Source: Heterocephalus glaber (lineage: Eukaryota > Chordata > Mammalia > Rodentia > Bathyergidae). From it: a DNA stretch of 64,000 nt. The notes beneath the pieces are model-generated. The model had not been told where the DNA came from and searched no databases. It saw only the letters and a program-made list of their open reading frames with translations. The translations under genes were made by a program, and so were the position numbers. Shown in pieces: positions 1 through 12,199 of this stretch. Location: contig NW_004624743.1 in the NCBI RefSeq assembly GCF_000247695.1, positions 3,172,200 to 3,236,199 of the forward strand, read 5' to 3'. The number at the start of each line of letters is the position of its first letter. Position 1 is the first letter of the stretch.

Positions 1-50
1 TGCCTCAGCCTCCTGACTGCTGGAATTACAGCATGTGACGTCACACCCCA
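1..50 (-). repeat. B1-type SINE, 5' part, cut by window edge
   Basis: The first bases read as the reverse complement of the start of a 7SL-derived B1/Alu monomer: 'tgcctcagcctcctgac', then 'gctggaattacag', then a decayed 'cacaccca'. This is the box-A side of the monomer, so the rest of the element lies left of the window. It may be the left half of a B1-ID dimer like those further right, but the second half is not visible. Confidence 0.75.
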
Positions 51-1860
51 TTTAAAATCACACCTTTATACATATATATTTGTGTGGGCATATTGCCTTC
101 CATCCCCGTGGGTTCTACTTAAAGTTCTGACCATGGTGAATCCAAATGATCTGCCCTCCAGAACTAAGTTCCTAAAGCATAAATGTTTCCATTTCCCTCT
201 TTTGCTTCATTTCAGTGGATTCCTACAAATGACTCAGCCAATCACTTTACCAATGGGTCATTTCTGCAGATGTGTTATCAGGTCTTGGAATATGTGCACA
301 TGTTTCATTTTGGTCGCTCCAGCACTTGTCACATAGCACATGGCCTGGGTGCTCAGAAAGCCGTGGCGAGGGGCACAGATGGGGCAGGTAGGTGAAGCAG
401 CAGAGAGAAATCTCAGGCTGGCACAAGGGAAGTGTGTGCTAAGGGAGCTGGAGAGAAGTTTCTTTTCTTCTGTAATCAGTTTAGGATCCCTGAGCTCCAC
501 TCCAATCGCCCTGCAAAGCTCTGTGGTAACTACAGTTGCAAACTTACTTCTCCAGAACTTCCGGGATGGAAAAGTACACAGGAAACGCGTGCACATGAGA
601 AAAGATGGATCTACGGGATCAAGTTCACAGTCCTCCTCACGTCTGCCCCAGGAATCGTCTATTCTTTGGTCCAATCTGCCGTCATTCCCTCGTTCCGTCT
701 CTGACAGCCTAATGTTCTGAGCCCACTGTCCTTTCTCCTGCCCACCTCCATGCACGCACCCCTCAGCATCTGACCAGACCGCCGACTCTGGGACCTCAGA
801 GACCCCGGAACCACGAGACGCTCTGCCTCATTTACAAAAGGCCTGGTGTCTGCATGCAACCTACGCACACCCTCATATCTGCCTCAAATCAGACGACTTC
901 TAAAACCTAACACAGTGTAGAAATATTAAACTGGACGTCAAGGGAATAATGGTAAGAAAAGGTCTGTGTGTTCAGTGCATATCCACGCCCTTAAAATTTT
1001 CCATCTGCACTTGGTTGAATCTAAGGCTGGAGACACAGAGCACCAGCCATATCCTAGGTCCTCTGCCTCGAGTGCACTTTCTTGTCTTTCTGGAAAGACT
1101 GTCTTTGTGTTTTAGAATTGGATTCAAGACCATCACTCATGCACTGGGTAGAGAGCCGCTGCTCTCTGCTATCTTATACTGTGGGTGCTTTACTTCACTC
1201 ACTCACCTACATCATCACATGTGCGATACCTGATGCTGTAGCTGATGACTCACTTTTCTGTCATCTCCCTGAGATTGTGAGCCCTCGGGAGTATCCTCGT
1301 CACTGTCACCAGAATGTGTCCATGTGCACAGCCTAGTCTGTGTGCTGTGACTTCAGGTCACCTTGCTCCGGCAGGATTACCTGGTAGTCTGCTCTCTTTT
1401 CCTGAATTGTTTTTATGCTATGGAAACAAACTACTAGAAACTGCTCCACCTCTGGTCTCCTTTCCTCTAAGGACATGGGAATGCATGTCGGGAAGACTTC
1501 CAGTTAAGGCTGCTCCTTTTAGCTGAGATTCCCTACTGGACTCTCCAGGTGAAGGACTGAGTCTACCTGTACCTGAAACTTCATGTCTTCCCATTTCTGC
1601 TGTCCTGCCAGAGACTGCAGCTCAGGGCCAGCCCAAACCAAGCGCAGGAGAAGACAGAAGCTCCTTGAAAATGGCCAAATGTCATCCCCAGGGCTGCATC
1701 AGGAGGGAATGGTGTGCCCTGGATCCTGGCCATCTCCAGGCCAGGAAATGCCCACCCCTTACGTCTCCTGAGGGAGTGTTTTCAGATTGGGGCTCTTTCT
1801 GGCACAAAGAAAGTATAGACACTTTTGATTACTACTGGGCACTTACAGGGATGGACTAAA
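51..1860. other. unique sequence, no gene recognised
   Basis: This stretch has mixed composition and several overlapping short open frames on both strands (the longest is 165 codons on the minus strand, 258-755). None has a recognisable domain, and open frames on opposite strands overlap the same bases, as expected by chance in GC-richer sequence. If the exon called at 1871 is real, this stretch would be its upstream intron. Positions 1255-1350 faintly resemble the 3' part of an L2 element, too weakly to call. Confidence 0.5.
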
Positions 1861-1870
1861 CTGTTTTCAG

Positions 1871-1948
1871 GAAACCCAAAGACTGAAACGAGAAATTCAG
1901 GAAATAGAACTACAGTCTAGGTTAGAGAAGTTATACCAGAAAGCTTGA
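1871..1948 (+). CDS. candidate terminal coding exon, coiled-coil-like C terminus
   Basis: A splice-acceptor-like 'ctgttttcag' (1861-1870), with branch-point-like 'ggactaaac' just upstream, is followed by 25 sense codons and TGA. The peptide starts ETQRLKREIQEIELQ and continues to a YQKA end. It is almost entirely charged and Q residues with L/I every three to four positions, so it reads as an amphipathic coiled-coil tail, and codon choice looks protein-like. AATAAA follows 31 bases after the stop, as in a short last exon. The frame is also open upstream to about 1829, so the acceptor is a choice, not a certainty. I do not recognise the protein. It could be a chance frame or a retrocopy remnant; no upstream exon is visible in the window. 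Confidence 0.33.
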   Translation, partial: ETQRLKREIQEIELQSRLEKLYQKA

Positions 1949-1978
1949 AAAGTAGACAAAAACACAGTAATTCTGGTC

Positions 1979-1984
1979 AATAAA
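1979..1984 (+). terminator. AATAAA poly(A) signal of the candidate terminal exon
   Basis: A canonical AATAAA hexamer lies 31 bases past the TGA at 1948. The hexamer is common in AT-rich DNA, so its value depends wholly on the exon being real. Confidence 0.3.
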
Positions 1985-1989
1985 ATGTT

Positions 1990-2860
1990 CAGAACTAATG
2001 AGAACCTGAATATGTTTATGTAGTACGTTTTTGGAATTTCTAAATTATATTAGTTCCCTTTCTGGGCTTGGAAATTACAGGCACGAGAGGAATTACTCTC
2101 TGAGAGAATATCATTCTAAATCAATATTATTAATTTCATTGAATATCCCTTAGAAGACTTGGTAATCTGATGTTTAAGATCATAATACCATAGCATAGAA
2201 AAAGAATATAACATAAAAGAACCATTAAAAGTTTCCAATTGAGAAATACCAGGGTCCAGCTTTATCATTTATCCATTCTGTACCCGTCATCAATCAATTT
2301 GCAAAGTTTCAGGTACTTTGCCTATAAAATAATTACAAAAGCCTCTCCCTACCACATTATTTTCTGTATCCTACCCCAGCCTATAAAATAAAAACTTACA
2401 ATACTCTCACCTTTCAGGCAAGTCTCTGGGACAAAAAGCCAGGATTATCTTTACTTCTTACATCTCTTTTTCCTAGGAGGAAGAAGTGGCTTAATTAATT
2501 GATGCAATTAGAGAAAGCTAGAACATCTATTAGCCTTGCTTCTGCTTTTTAAAAAATGGATAAGATATCAATTGTCCCAGTTTGGTTTTGTGTGACCATT
2601 CTTTATGGGATGGAAAATTTATTTTTGTTGTCAGTTGTTCCAGAATCAAGAAGAAGGAATGAGTGATTAACTGGTAGACTCCAGTGATCCTAACAATAAT
2701 ATTTGTGATGTCAGTTTGACAGCAGGACACCAGAATGTGCAATAAGCCTCCTTTTGATCTCAGGACTCCATGGAAATTCCAGTATGTTGCAAAAGAACCC
2801 CAATAACAGTAACAAGATAATGGGGGGAGCTAAAAGCAGAAGAGCTATTCCAACCATTTT
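1990..2860. other. AT-rich unique sequence
   Basis: I see no gene, RNA gene or clear repeat here. It is ordinary AT-rich intergenic DNA with scattered AATAAA and TAATTA words. Confidence 0.5.
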
Positions 2861-2861
2861 T

Positions 2862-2995
2862 TTCTTTTTAAAATTTTTATTAATATATAAGTTATGCAGA
2901 ACAATGGGCTTCACTTTAGCATATTGGTCCATGCAGATAACATACTTTGACTCTACCCACCTCTCCTCCTCGGATATCCTTCCTCATTTTTAATA
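2862..2995 (-). repeat. L1 3'UTR fragment, antisense
   Basis: A poly-T stretch leads into 'tttttattaatatataag', then a pyrimidine-rich 'ctacccacctctcctcctc' block. Read on the minus strand, this is an L1 3' end with its A-tail. The same layout appears at 30360-30655 and 51097-51380, which suggests one L1 subfamily. This copy is the shortest. Confidence 0.55.
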
Positions 2996-3579
2996 GTTTT
3001 CCCTCTAATTTCCTCCAAGAAAATGCTGAGAGACAGGAAGTAGATAAAAGCTCACTGAAATATGAAATGAACAAGAGCACAGAGCAGTGGAGACCGTACT
3101 GGAGATGGAGGTAGAAGCCAGTCTCCCTTTCGGACGTACCATATTGAAGTTGCCAAATAAGGTACAAGCTGGAGATGAGAAGTAAAACATAAGGAAGACA
3201 TTTGGAGGTCAATGAACCAAACAGGTGCCAATGTCTCTCATCCCTCCTCCCTTAAATCAGCAAAGAAAGGCAGTCTCTTTCATAAATAAAATGGTTGAAT
3301 TACTCAGGCTTCTCCTGGGTTATAGAAATTTAGACTTCTTAGTTCTAATATTTAGCAAATATGCACTACATCAGCTGACATTCACATCACTTACCCTGAA
3401 ATAAAGGTCATGTCTCACCCCTTGCCTTCATACATAAAACTACCAGTCACATTGCAGTATAGCACAAGAAACTTTTGGGAAAAGACCTAACCACACACCG
3501 GCAGAAGAAACTTGCAAAAATCATCTGATATAGTGAGGCTGATTCATTATTCCTGACAATGATTGGATAACAAAAATAT

Positions 3580-3720
3580 ATGAAAAGACCAGCCTGGGCA
3601 ACTAAGCAAGACCCTGTCTAAAAAGAAAAAATTTAAAAGTGGTGGGGGTGTAGCTCAGGCAGAGGCCCTGGGTTGAATTTTCAGTACTACAGAGAAAAAA
3701 AAGAAAGAAAAGAAAAAAAT
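3580..3720 (+). repeat. B1-ID dimeric SINE (B1-dID type), 5' truncated
   Basis: The right end of a B1 monomer ('gaccagcctgggcaacta', then 'caagaccctgtct') passes through a short A-rich linker into an ID unit ('ggtgtagctcaggcagaggccctgggttgaat'-like, split here by mutation). It ends in an A-rich tail with GAAA interruptions. The B1-then-ID order is the diagnostic feature. The left half of B1 is missing. Confidence 0.8.
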
Positions 3721-3744
3721 CATAAAGAAACAAAGCTTAAATAA

Positions 3745-4376
3745 GCTCAAATATTTTAGCACAGAGATCAGACATTACAAGGCAATGCAGTGAGTCCTTT
3801 GACATTTGGAAGGAAAATAATTTCCAACCTAGAATTCTATATCCAATTAAAATATCAACAACACACAGGAATAGGAGTTAAGACATTTGGAAGCAATGAT
3901 CTAAGAATAGTCACTGCCATGTGTCAGACTATGCTCAAATGTACAGAGGATAGATGACTACAGAGCAGATACAGGAAACAGAATTTCCATCCAGGGAGAG
4001 CACAAAGCAAAGTCCAAGCGTGACCAACCTGCTGCTGAACAGCAGAGACTGCTGCAGATGTAATAGGAGACAAAGATCCCAAGAGCTAGAAAAGACAGGG
4101 GGAGCTTCATTCAACATATTTGAAAGATTGGATAAACCTGATGATAGAAATTGATTAGAAACCTCAGGAGAAACCAATAGTCTTGTTCCAAATACAAAGC
4201 CCCAAATACGACCTCATCGATCTTATCTAATTGACGCCATGAAGGAAAGAGAATCTATTTGACCTTGATTCTGAGAACAGTTGTTTAAAGCCAGCCCAAT
4301 TAATGCTCACGATTCAAATGTGTAGAAAATAAAATGTGAAACAAAATAAAGGCACTGGGGTGCAAAATACCTACCC
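3745..4376 (+). repeat. old L1 3' region, interrupted by an LTR
   Basis: The segment carries 'ccaacctagaattctatat' and an A-rich, long-open layout typical of the part of old mammalian L1 just after ORF2. Related sequence seems to resume at 4824 beyond the inserted LTR. A 66-codon frame at 3954-4154 sits inside it and is not a gene. The assignment is from memory of the consensus and is moderate. Confidence 0.4.
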
Positions 4377-4823
4377 TGTCTGCTGTTGTTTGGAAGTTTC
4401 TCCCATGAGCCTTTGGTACTATGGGAGAGGGTTTTAGGAGGTGGAAGGAAGCGAGGTCCTGGGAGCATGGCCTTGGGGAAACAGTGGAACCCTTGCTTTT
4501 CTTTCTCTTTTTTAGTGGTACTGGGGGTTGAACCCAGGGCCTTGCACATGCTAGACAAGTGCTGTGTCACTAAGCTACATCCCAGCTTCCCTGCCCCTTC
4601 CTGCCTCTCTCCCTGCTTCATTGCCACCATGTGGAGACACAGGACCTCCTCTGGCACACGTTCCTGCCATGAAGCACTAGCACTGCAGGCCAACGGCACC
4701 TGAGCCAGGCGGCCGTGGACTGAAACCTCTGAATCTATGAGCTAAATAAACCTTGCGTCCTCTGAAGTTGATTCTCTCAGAAGTTTTGTCACATTGATAG
4801 AAAGCTGACTGACTGTTGTGACA
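4377..4823 (+). mobile_element. MaLR-type solitary LTR with a nested ID element
   Basis: It runs from 'tgtctgctgttgtttgga' to 'gactgttgtgaca'. Near its 3' end it has 'gtggactgaaacctctgaa', then 'gagctaaataaacctt', the pattern of rodent ORR1/MT LTRs around the poly(A) signal. An ID element in the opposite orientation interrupts the middle. I find no clear 5-bp target duplication, so the ends may have drifted by a few bases. There is no internal viral sequence beside it, so it is a solitary LTR. It split the older L1 around it. Confidence 0.68.
4497..4586 (-). repeat. ID SINE nested in the LTR
   Basis: A poly-T-rich start (the A-tail on the other strand) is followed by 'gtggtactgggggttgaac', 'ccagggccttgcacatgcta' and 'cactaagctacatcccagc', the reverse complement of an ID element with its tRNA-like box A and box B. 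It splits the LTR at 4377-4823, so it is younger than that LTR. Confidence 0.85.
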
Positions 4824-5400
4824 TAGAAGCAATTTGTTGACATCTGAATTTTATAACCGGCCTATAGACAAAGCACATAGAGAGGCTTTGACTCTAATGA
4901 TAAAACATACTATAAGTGTCAGCAATTTTAATGATATAAAATTAGTGATAGAAGCAATAAAAAGTTGGAGGAAAATCTGCAAGAGAAAGGGAAAAGATGG
5001 TGTACAAAAATCCTCTTTTACTTAGAAGAGGCTGCCAGTACACTTGAAACAAAAAGTTATATTATGTACAATTTAAAATTGCAAAGCTAACTGTCCCTTT
5101 AAAAAAATACTAGTAAAAACAACAGACATTGAAATTAAAAGAGGATATTGACAGTAAGATAAATGCTCATTCTTCTTGGCAATCAGCCAATAAATAGTGT
5201 CTAAATATCTTAAATTGAGAAGTATACTTTTAAAAATACGTATTTTAAAGTTATAAACATAACTAAAGGCATAAATTTAAGATAGATTGCTTCTAAAGAG
5301 TAGGGCTGAACTGAAGGAGGAGATGAAAGTTTTGTTTTTCAATATTAGTTTTATATTATTTGGCTTTTTATCATTTGAAAGTATTGGTTGGATTTTAAAA
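4824..5400 (+). repeat. probable continuation of old L1 3'UTR
   Basis: AT-rich sequence with no coding potential follows the LTR directly. Pieces such as 'ttataaacataactaaagg' and the T-rich end resemble old L1 3'UTRs. The call leans on its position as the other side of a split element. Confidence 0.35.
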
Positions 5401-5734
5401 TGATATTTTTTATTTCTAAATAAGAATTTATCTCTTTATCTTACAAGGCTAATTTGCAGATTGAATGGAATAATGGATTCCTAAAGCATCATGCATCTAA
5501 CCCAATATACCAACAAAGGACATCAAGAAAACAAAACAGGCAGACACTGGGAACCGCGAAGTGCTACTGGGGATAAGTAAGGAACCATGTCACACCGCTA
5601 CACTTTGGAACCAACCCAGACTGAGGCTGGCTGTGTCAGCAGTTGTGAAATCACCGTGACACCTGAGTAATCCCAGTATGTTTCCAGTTTGCTATCTGTA
5701 AAATGCATTCTGAATCGGAGTTTCAGGAACTCAA

Positions 5735-5930
5735 ACTCTAGGATCAGACTCCTAGAGTTTAAATCCCACCTCTACCACTTTGGAGCTGTGTGACCTTCGG
5801 CCAATTTGAAACCTCTTTGCAACAGTTTTCTCCTTAGTAAAATGGGAAGAATGTGAAGGTTAAATGAATAAATGCACACGACGCTTCTCCCAAAGTAACA
5901 CTGTGCATGTGCTTACTATTATTCTTGTGC
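5735..5930 (+). repeat. MIR SINE
   Basis: The order is 'gtttaaatcccacctctacca', 'gctgtgtgacctt', 'cctctttgcaacagttttct', 'aaaatgggaagaatg', 'gttaaatgaataaatgcac'. This is the MIR core followed by its tRNA-unrelated 3' part. It is well preserved for its age. Confidence 0.75.
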
Positions 5931-7249
5931 AGTAGTATTGAAGGATTCATGTTTTAAGCCATATTCTTTAATTTCTTTTTTGTAGGTGCTGGGGAATCCT
6001 AATGCACGATAATTGAACATGATGAGATCACTAGGAAGCCATAAAGTACAAAAACACAAAAAAATGCTTAGATTTACACAAAGTTGTGACCCGGCACACA
6101 TAGAAGCTTGTGTCTACATGTGTCAGCGAGAACTGAGCCTTGGTTATGTGTCTTCCCATGGTGGGACCATGGGAGGGACCACGAGGGCTACATTATGGCC
6201 ACGGGACCTGGCCTTCGAGGAGCCCACAGGCTCTCTCCAGAGAGGAAACAGTAGCAGCTCAGCAGCTCCCATGGAGAAACCCAAGGGGAGAGTTGAGCTG
6301 AGCATGATCCCTCCAACCATCCCACTCCCACTACCCATTCGCTCCCCTGCCCAGACGCACACCGATTCCCACACAGCATGGGCTTAGCTCATCAGGTGCA
6401 GTGTAAGCAGAATGAAGACTTCTTAGATTATGGCAGCCTTTATGGTCTCAAATATAGGAGATCTTCTCTGTGCCTGTGGAAGTGGCACCGCAATGCTCTG
6501 TGAGGAAGAATAACTCAGAATGTCCCTGTGAAGAAGGTGGTGACTGCCTCTGTTATTGACATTCCAACCTCCGACCCTCACCACTCCATGTGCCTGACAC
6601 ACACACACACAGCCATATCAAGGCACTGTGGAGAGTCAGGGTGGGGGGTCTCATTGGCTGTATCTACTCTTTGGTTCTCTCAGGTCCAAGTCACTTCCGT
6701 CTGTCATCTAGGGGAAGGACAATCATCTATTGGAGGAATCAGTATAAGAACACAATGGCCCTCTCTTGGTCAGAGTTCTTAAAACCAGACAACAGAGTCC
6801 ATTGTAGCTGATCTCAGTAGGAAGGGCTTTACTAGAGCATACTGCACAGTTTGTAGATTCACAGGAAGACCAGAAGCTGATACCTTGGGAATGACTCCCA
6901 GCTCCTCTCTTCAGCAGAGGACTAGCCTGAAACAGGACCTGCTTTGTAAATATCTGTCCCAACAAGAATGCTGCCTCCACCCCACCAACCACAGGACCGT
7001 GCTCCTCAACCCAAGTGAGAAAGCCATTATCCATCCTCTGGCAGTCCGCCCGACTGAGTAGACATCCCTGCTTGCTGCTCCTGTGGGACCTATTTCTTGA
7101 TACAGGACTGACTGAGGCACAGCTGGTTAGAGAACAGAAGACCACAGCCTCTCCATGCTGGCTAAAGCCCTGGGACATATGAGACTTAGCGTTCTGTGTT
7201 GGGAACATGGCGGTCACTCTGTACGATGGTCATCAAAATGTCCAAAGTC

Positions 7250-7495
7250 AAATCAAAACAGAAAGTAGAATAGGGTTCTACTCTAAGGGCCGGGGTGTGG
7301 GAGGCAGTTACTATTTGATGGGATTACAGAGTTTCACTTTAGGATGACAAAACATTCTAGAGATGACAAAAGACAACAGTTGTATAACAATATGTACCCA
7401 GCAAGTTGTACTCTTTTTTTAAAATAGTACTCTTAAAAAGATTAAAATGTTATGTATATTCTACCACAATTTTTTAAAAAAGAAATAAAAAGACC
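7250..7495 (+). repeat. L1 3'UTR and 3' end
   Basis: The sequence follows old L1 3'UTRs step by step: 'cagaaagtagaataggg', then 'gattacagagtttcacttta', 'tgtataacaatatgtac', and 'atgttatgtatattctacca' with 'caattttttaaaaaag' at the end. A short local duplication around 'gtactc' (7409-7435) carries a T-run and is an indel inside the element. Confidence 0.75.
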
Positions 7496-7499
7496 TCCC

Positions 7500-10400
7500 C
7501 TAAATTGTATAAAGATGTTGAGATAATCATAAGTGAGAAATATTTATTCCTTTATGTAATTGTCAAAGTGAACGGACAAATCTTTGAGAAAATTTGTGAA
7601 TATTTTATTTAAGCACAGGTGGAATCTACCCTTCTATGGAAAGATTGGTACAGAAAGGAATTTTACAGATTTCCTTTGTAAATTCTTCCAATATTTAACA
7701 ATGCACATTACTAAGAAATTCTTCTTTAAATGTCACCTAAATCCTTCTTGCCCTATCTGAAGACCTTTCTGTTGTTTCCCTCTTTGGTGGCGACGGGAAA
7801 GAGCCAGCCTGCATTTTGTGTACTTCACCCTCAAGCCAAAATAATTCTAGTTGTTTCAGCCCTTCCTGGAAAGCTGTGTTCTCCATACCCGGATTTCATC
7901 TTCATGTATCTTTTTGAATCTGGTTTCCATTTCCCTGCAATTCTGTTTCCTGGTTAGGGCCTGTCTGAGGACGGAAAATTGACCCAATCCATTTGGACAT
8001 TATCAACACCAACTCTTAGTCTACAAAGGACTTCAATTGTTCGAAGGACCTGAAGTCATTCTGAGTCATAGTGAGGAAAGTACATCGTGAGCACATTGCT
8101 AATGACAGGGAAATTATACTGATGGCTCCAAGACCTGGACGTGGGATTAAGAGGCAACAGGGACAAAGTCCTGTGGTGAAGAGCACACTGCGGTGTGGCC
8201 TGTGGACAATGAGCCGTGGGGGCATGAGCACGGGGGAGCAAGTTGCTCTCCTGTGTCCTTCGGGGTGGGGAGGAAGGCTCTGGGAAGGAAGCTCTGTGGG
8301 CGGCAAGGCAACTGGGTCACGTCCCTGGGGTGCTGGCTTCGAGGCACAGGGAGAAACAGATACGGTGGGATAAATGAGCTGTCGGAATGGAAAACACAAG
8401 CTCTGAGGGTTACTCTGTCCCTACTATTCCTACTGGACTCCGACTGTTCCGATCTGGACGAGATACCAGGCCCTGATCCAGGCAGCTTGGAGGGACTTGG
8501 CAGGTCGGGCAGGGCCTCCTCGGAATCAAATCTGAGTGATAACTTACACTTGCCCAGCATACTACAGACTGCAACACCACTTACATATCACTGGCCTAAC
8601 TTATGCCACACATTGATTGCCCTTTGCTCTCACCAGGGAATACATGTTACCACCATTCTATGTGAAAGGAGATCCATGCATGATCATATGACCAGCAGAA
8701 GAGCTATGACAGGCACATTGTCCTCTGTCCTTCCACTCTGGTGCTCTTTGGTCTGAACCACATTGCCCTTCCTGGAAGACTTGTCATGGTAGACCTTGGT
8801 GGACACTCCCCTGAGATTCTTCTGTCAGGGGCACAGAGTGTTGCATGATTAGGAAAGACTCCACCCCGCCATCCTAAGCCACGCACGAGGTGGTGATAGC
8901 GAACATGGGTGAACAGGGGTGAATTGTTTCCTCTGCACATTTCATGGTAGCCCAAGGCTCCTTAGATAACCGAGGCCCTTCTGGAGACAATGTTTGCTGT
9001 GGTTTAGGGTTAAAAGAAGGACCCTTTGGCTATTGTCGTTCTTCTTGGTAAACAAACACTGAAAAGAAAGAAGACAATTCCTTTAAATATGTGTGTCTTA
9101 TAATAATATAAAAGTCTGTGTTCACAGAATTACTAATGCCATTTCTTATTAACAATACTCCAAAACTAGACATTATCCAAGGCCAAGTAGGTTGTGTGCA
9201 TTGAATTGTTCATGAGTCAAATGAGAAATGAATACTCTATTGAAACCAAAGCAAGATTAATTTTTTCCCCAGTAAGAAAAGACTCCTTCTTACCACCCCC
9301 AGAGTTTCCACACAGATTAGATAATGGCCTATTTTATTTTAATAAAGCTTTTAGCAAAATATTGACAAGCCACACATGTGGCCTCTGAACCTAGAGACCA
9401 AAGAGGCTGTTACTGCTCCTTTGAGAAATGATGCAGTTTGACAACAGATCAGAAGAAAGAGAAAACAGTGTTATATCCAACGTGGAGTTGAAAGTTAGTA
9501 AAATCACCAATCCCTATAGCAATGTGAAATTTCTCCGAAGTCAGCTGCCATCAATTCATAGGCTCCAATCTAAAGTTTCACTTGTACCATAACTTTCGGT
9601 GGTCCCGAAATAAATTACTGGTAATGGTGTGTTTATTGTTTATCATTCATCACTCTGGCGGGAACACAGATGACATTCAGCCTCTGAGATTCAGTCAGAC
9701 CACGTGAAGCCAGCAGGAGAGACATGCAGCCCCTGTCCCGCAGAGCACTGAGACAGCAGGGCAGGGCTATCTCTGTCTGACGGGTCAGAAAGGACAGAAA
9801 CTAGGCATCTGCTGTCCAGCTCTGAATGTGCAATGTGAGCAGGGGATAGGAAACTTACTCTAGATCCTATAGGCATTCAAGGAAAAAGCATAGAAAATGG
9901 ATTTGGTATTTGACTTACTAGCTATGTCACTTCAATTCAAGTGCTATTCTTGGACCCGAGATGATATTCTTCATCTTATACAAATTTTCTCTTTGTTTCC
10001 AGGTATCTCCAGGCCGAAGACTTGAGCCATGGGATGATAGTATTTATGGCAGCTTGTGGGTTTACATCTGCGGTCCCTTGTATGTCTGGTGAACATTCAG
10101 GTTTATTTGTTCAATGCCTCAACAGCAAAACACTCTCTGCACAGGTTTTTCAAGTCATTCATCTATCTTAGTTCACAGTGAAATGAGGCCATGTAGCTCT
10201 CCCAGCTCCTTGAAAAGCCATGCATTTTCTAGTCTCAATAGTATTTTCATAGTGTTGCATGACGACCCTTACAGGGAGACTGGGCATTTGTGGATGGGTT
10301 ACTGCAGACCTGTGGCCTTGCAGTGATCTCTTGCCATCAAGACCTGTAGTCCTGTCCTGCTTAGGGAGATGGAAATAGTGACCCATTTCACATGGCCAGG

Positions 10401-10858
10401 GACCCCACAGCAGAAAGCCTCTACCCTCCCAGAAAGTCAGCGTGCGTCTTCCGCTTCCACCGAGAGCCACCTGCCCTGGCTGTGCCATCTCCTCCCTAGC
10501 CCAGATGGGGCCCTCTGATTTAGACTTGTTCCGGGATGGCAAAGATCCATGTGTCCTGCCATCATGACACCAGGCTTTTATAGACTGAGTCAAGAAGAAC
10601 AAGCAAGTTACACCACAGCCAAACTAACCTGTGGCGGAAATTCCCTGAGGGTTTTCAACTGAACACACTGTCTCCTTCCCACAAGGAAGAAAGTCAGGAG
10701 AGGGAGGAATCCAAGCTCCACTCGGTTCCACAAGATATACAATCCCTCAGGGCTTCAGCTGACAGGAAATGAGGACTACTAAAATATCATACGGTAAGTG
10801 AAGAAACTGATACACCAAGGGGTAAGGAAGTGATTGATACAGGTCCATCACAGAATAG
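7500..10858. other. unique intergenic sequence
   Basis: I see no recognised gene or clear repeat across this 3.4 kb. Frames of 127-187 codons at 8016-8756 occur on both strands of the same GC-richer patch and look like chance frames. Positions 9530-9670 keep several CpG dinucleotides in AT-rich DNA and could be constrained noncoding sequence, but nothing more can be read from one genome. Confidence 0.5.
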
Positions 10859-11303
10859 TGTATTAGTTTACAACTGCTGCCCGACTTAAGCATAAAACAG
10901 CACAAATCTACTATCTAGGGATGGGAAATCCAACTGAGTTGCTGGAGCTTCGTTCCCTCTGGAGGTTCTAGTAAAGAATTCATTTTCTTGCCTTTTCTAT
11001 CTTCCAGGAGTTACTTGTATCCCTTGCCTCACAGACACAGCAAAATCGCATCTACTTTCCTTCCTCTGGGACCTTACTATCACCTCTTTCTCTGTGACTT
11101 TGACTCTTCTGCCTCCCTCCTAAGAGGATCCTTTGTAAATGCAGGTGGCCCAGGCAAGCCAGGATAACTTGCCGACCTCAAAATGCTTACTTTTATCACA
11201 AACAAAGGATTTTTTTTTGTCATCTAAGGTAACATATTTACAAATTAGGGTATTAAGATGCAGAAATTTTTGGAGGGGAGAAACATTATTCTGCCTACCA
11301 TAA
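10859..11303 (-). mobile_element. MLT1-type MaLR LTR
   Basis: Read on the plus strand it starts 'tgtattagtttacaactgct' and continues with 'aaaacagcacaaatctacta', 'gctggagcttcgttccctct', 'ttcttgccttttctatcttcc', and ends near 'attctgcctaccata'. That is the reverse complement of an MLT1 LTR, an old mammal-wide MaLR. A T-run at 11210-11219 and other small indels mark its age. There is no internal sequence next to it. Confidence 0.65.
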
Positions 11304-12199
11304 ATGAAAACCAAAAATCTAAACCTCATCACTAAGAAATCTATCCAACTCATGTGTTAATTTCATTCAACATATATTTACTATCAACGTACCTAGAAAC
11401 CAGGACTATGACTGGTAAATATCGCAAATAATTGGCACAAAAACTCTTTGATTTTCCAAGTTATGCTTTAAATACAATTCATGAGTAAAGAACATATCTT
11501 TAGATCCTTTAGAAAAGAAAAATTCTGAAAAATGCAACTTCACTAACATAAAGACCAAGGGCTCAAGTTCCCAATATTTAACCAAATGATTTTACAGATT
11601 AAAAAGAATGGTATGAACAACTCAGTAGAAAATGTGGCCCAAGATGAGCACCTTGTAGAAGACATGCAAATGGGCAGTGCATCCTTACAATGAGAAATCG
11701 CAATCTACCTGTCAGATTAGGAAGTGCTGTGTCCTGCATGTTTGGATCTCTCCAGTGTTCCAGTGTCCACACCTGAACCCTGAAGGTGGTGGCACTTGGA
11801 AGTCAGGACTTTGGAAGGTACTGAGACTTGGGTAAGGCCTCCAGCCTGGGTCCTCAGCACTGGGGTAAGTAAGAGCCCTGACATGGAGCTGAAGGACTGG
11901 AGCTAGCTCTCCCCCGAGCTGAGCTGATATGAAGATGCTGGCAGGAGGCATGGGAGTGTTCGTGTGCAGATCCAAACTGGGGAGATTTGCTGAAACCTTG
12001 CTCACCTCTGGAGCTGTGAGGAATCCTACTGGTTATTTAAACCACCCAATTCACACTTCCTCGTATAGCAGCTTGAACTGATAAGATAGGAAGATGTAAA
12101 AGATGAATGATATTCTGTAGAAAACCCCACAGCACTGCATCAACCAACTCTCCTGTTCCTGTCTGCCTCTCTGCTATAATCTTCCACTTCTCCCATCAT
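11304..12199. other. unique intergenic sequence
   Basis: I see no gene or clear repeat here. Confidence 0.45.

Noticed and set aside
258..755. 165-codon minus-strand frame
   Set aside because: It overlaps two plus-strand frames over the same bases, and has no recognisable domain, splice context or protein-like composition.
6598..6611. Short CA run
   Set aside because: Only seven units; too short to be notable.
8016..8756. Overlapping frames of 127, 137 and 187 codons
   Set aside because: They lie on both strands of one GC-richer patch, and none shows a domain; simultaneous open frames point to low stop density, not coding.
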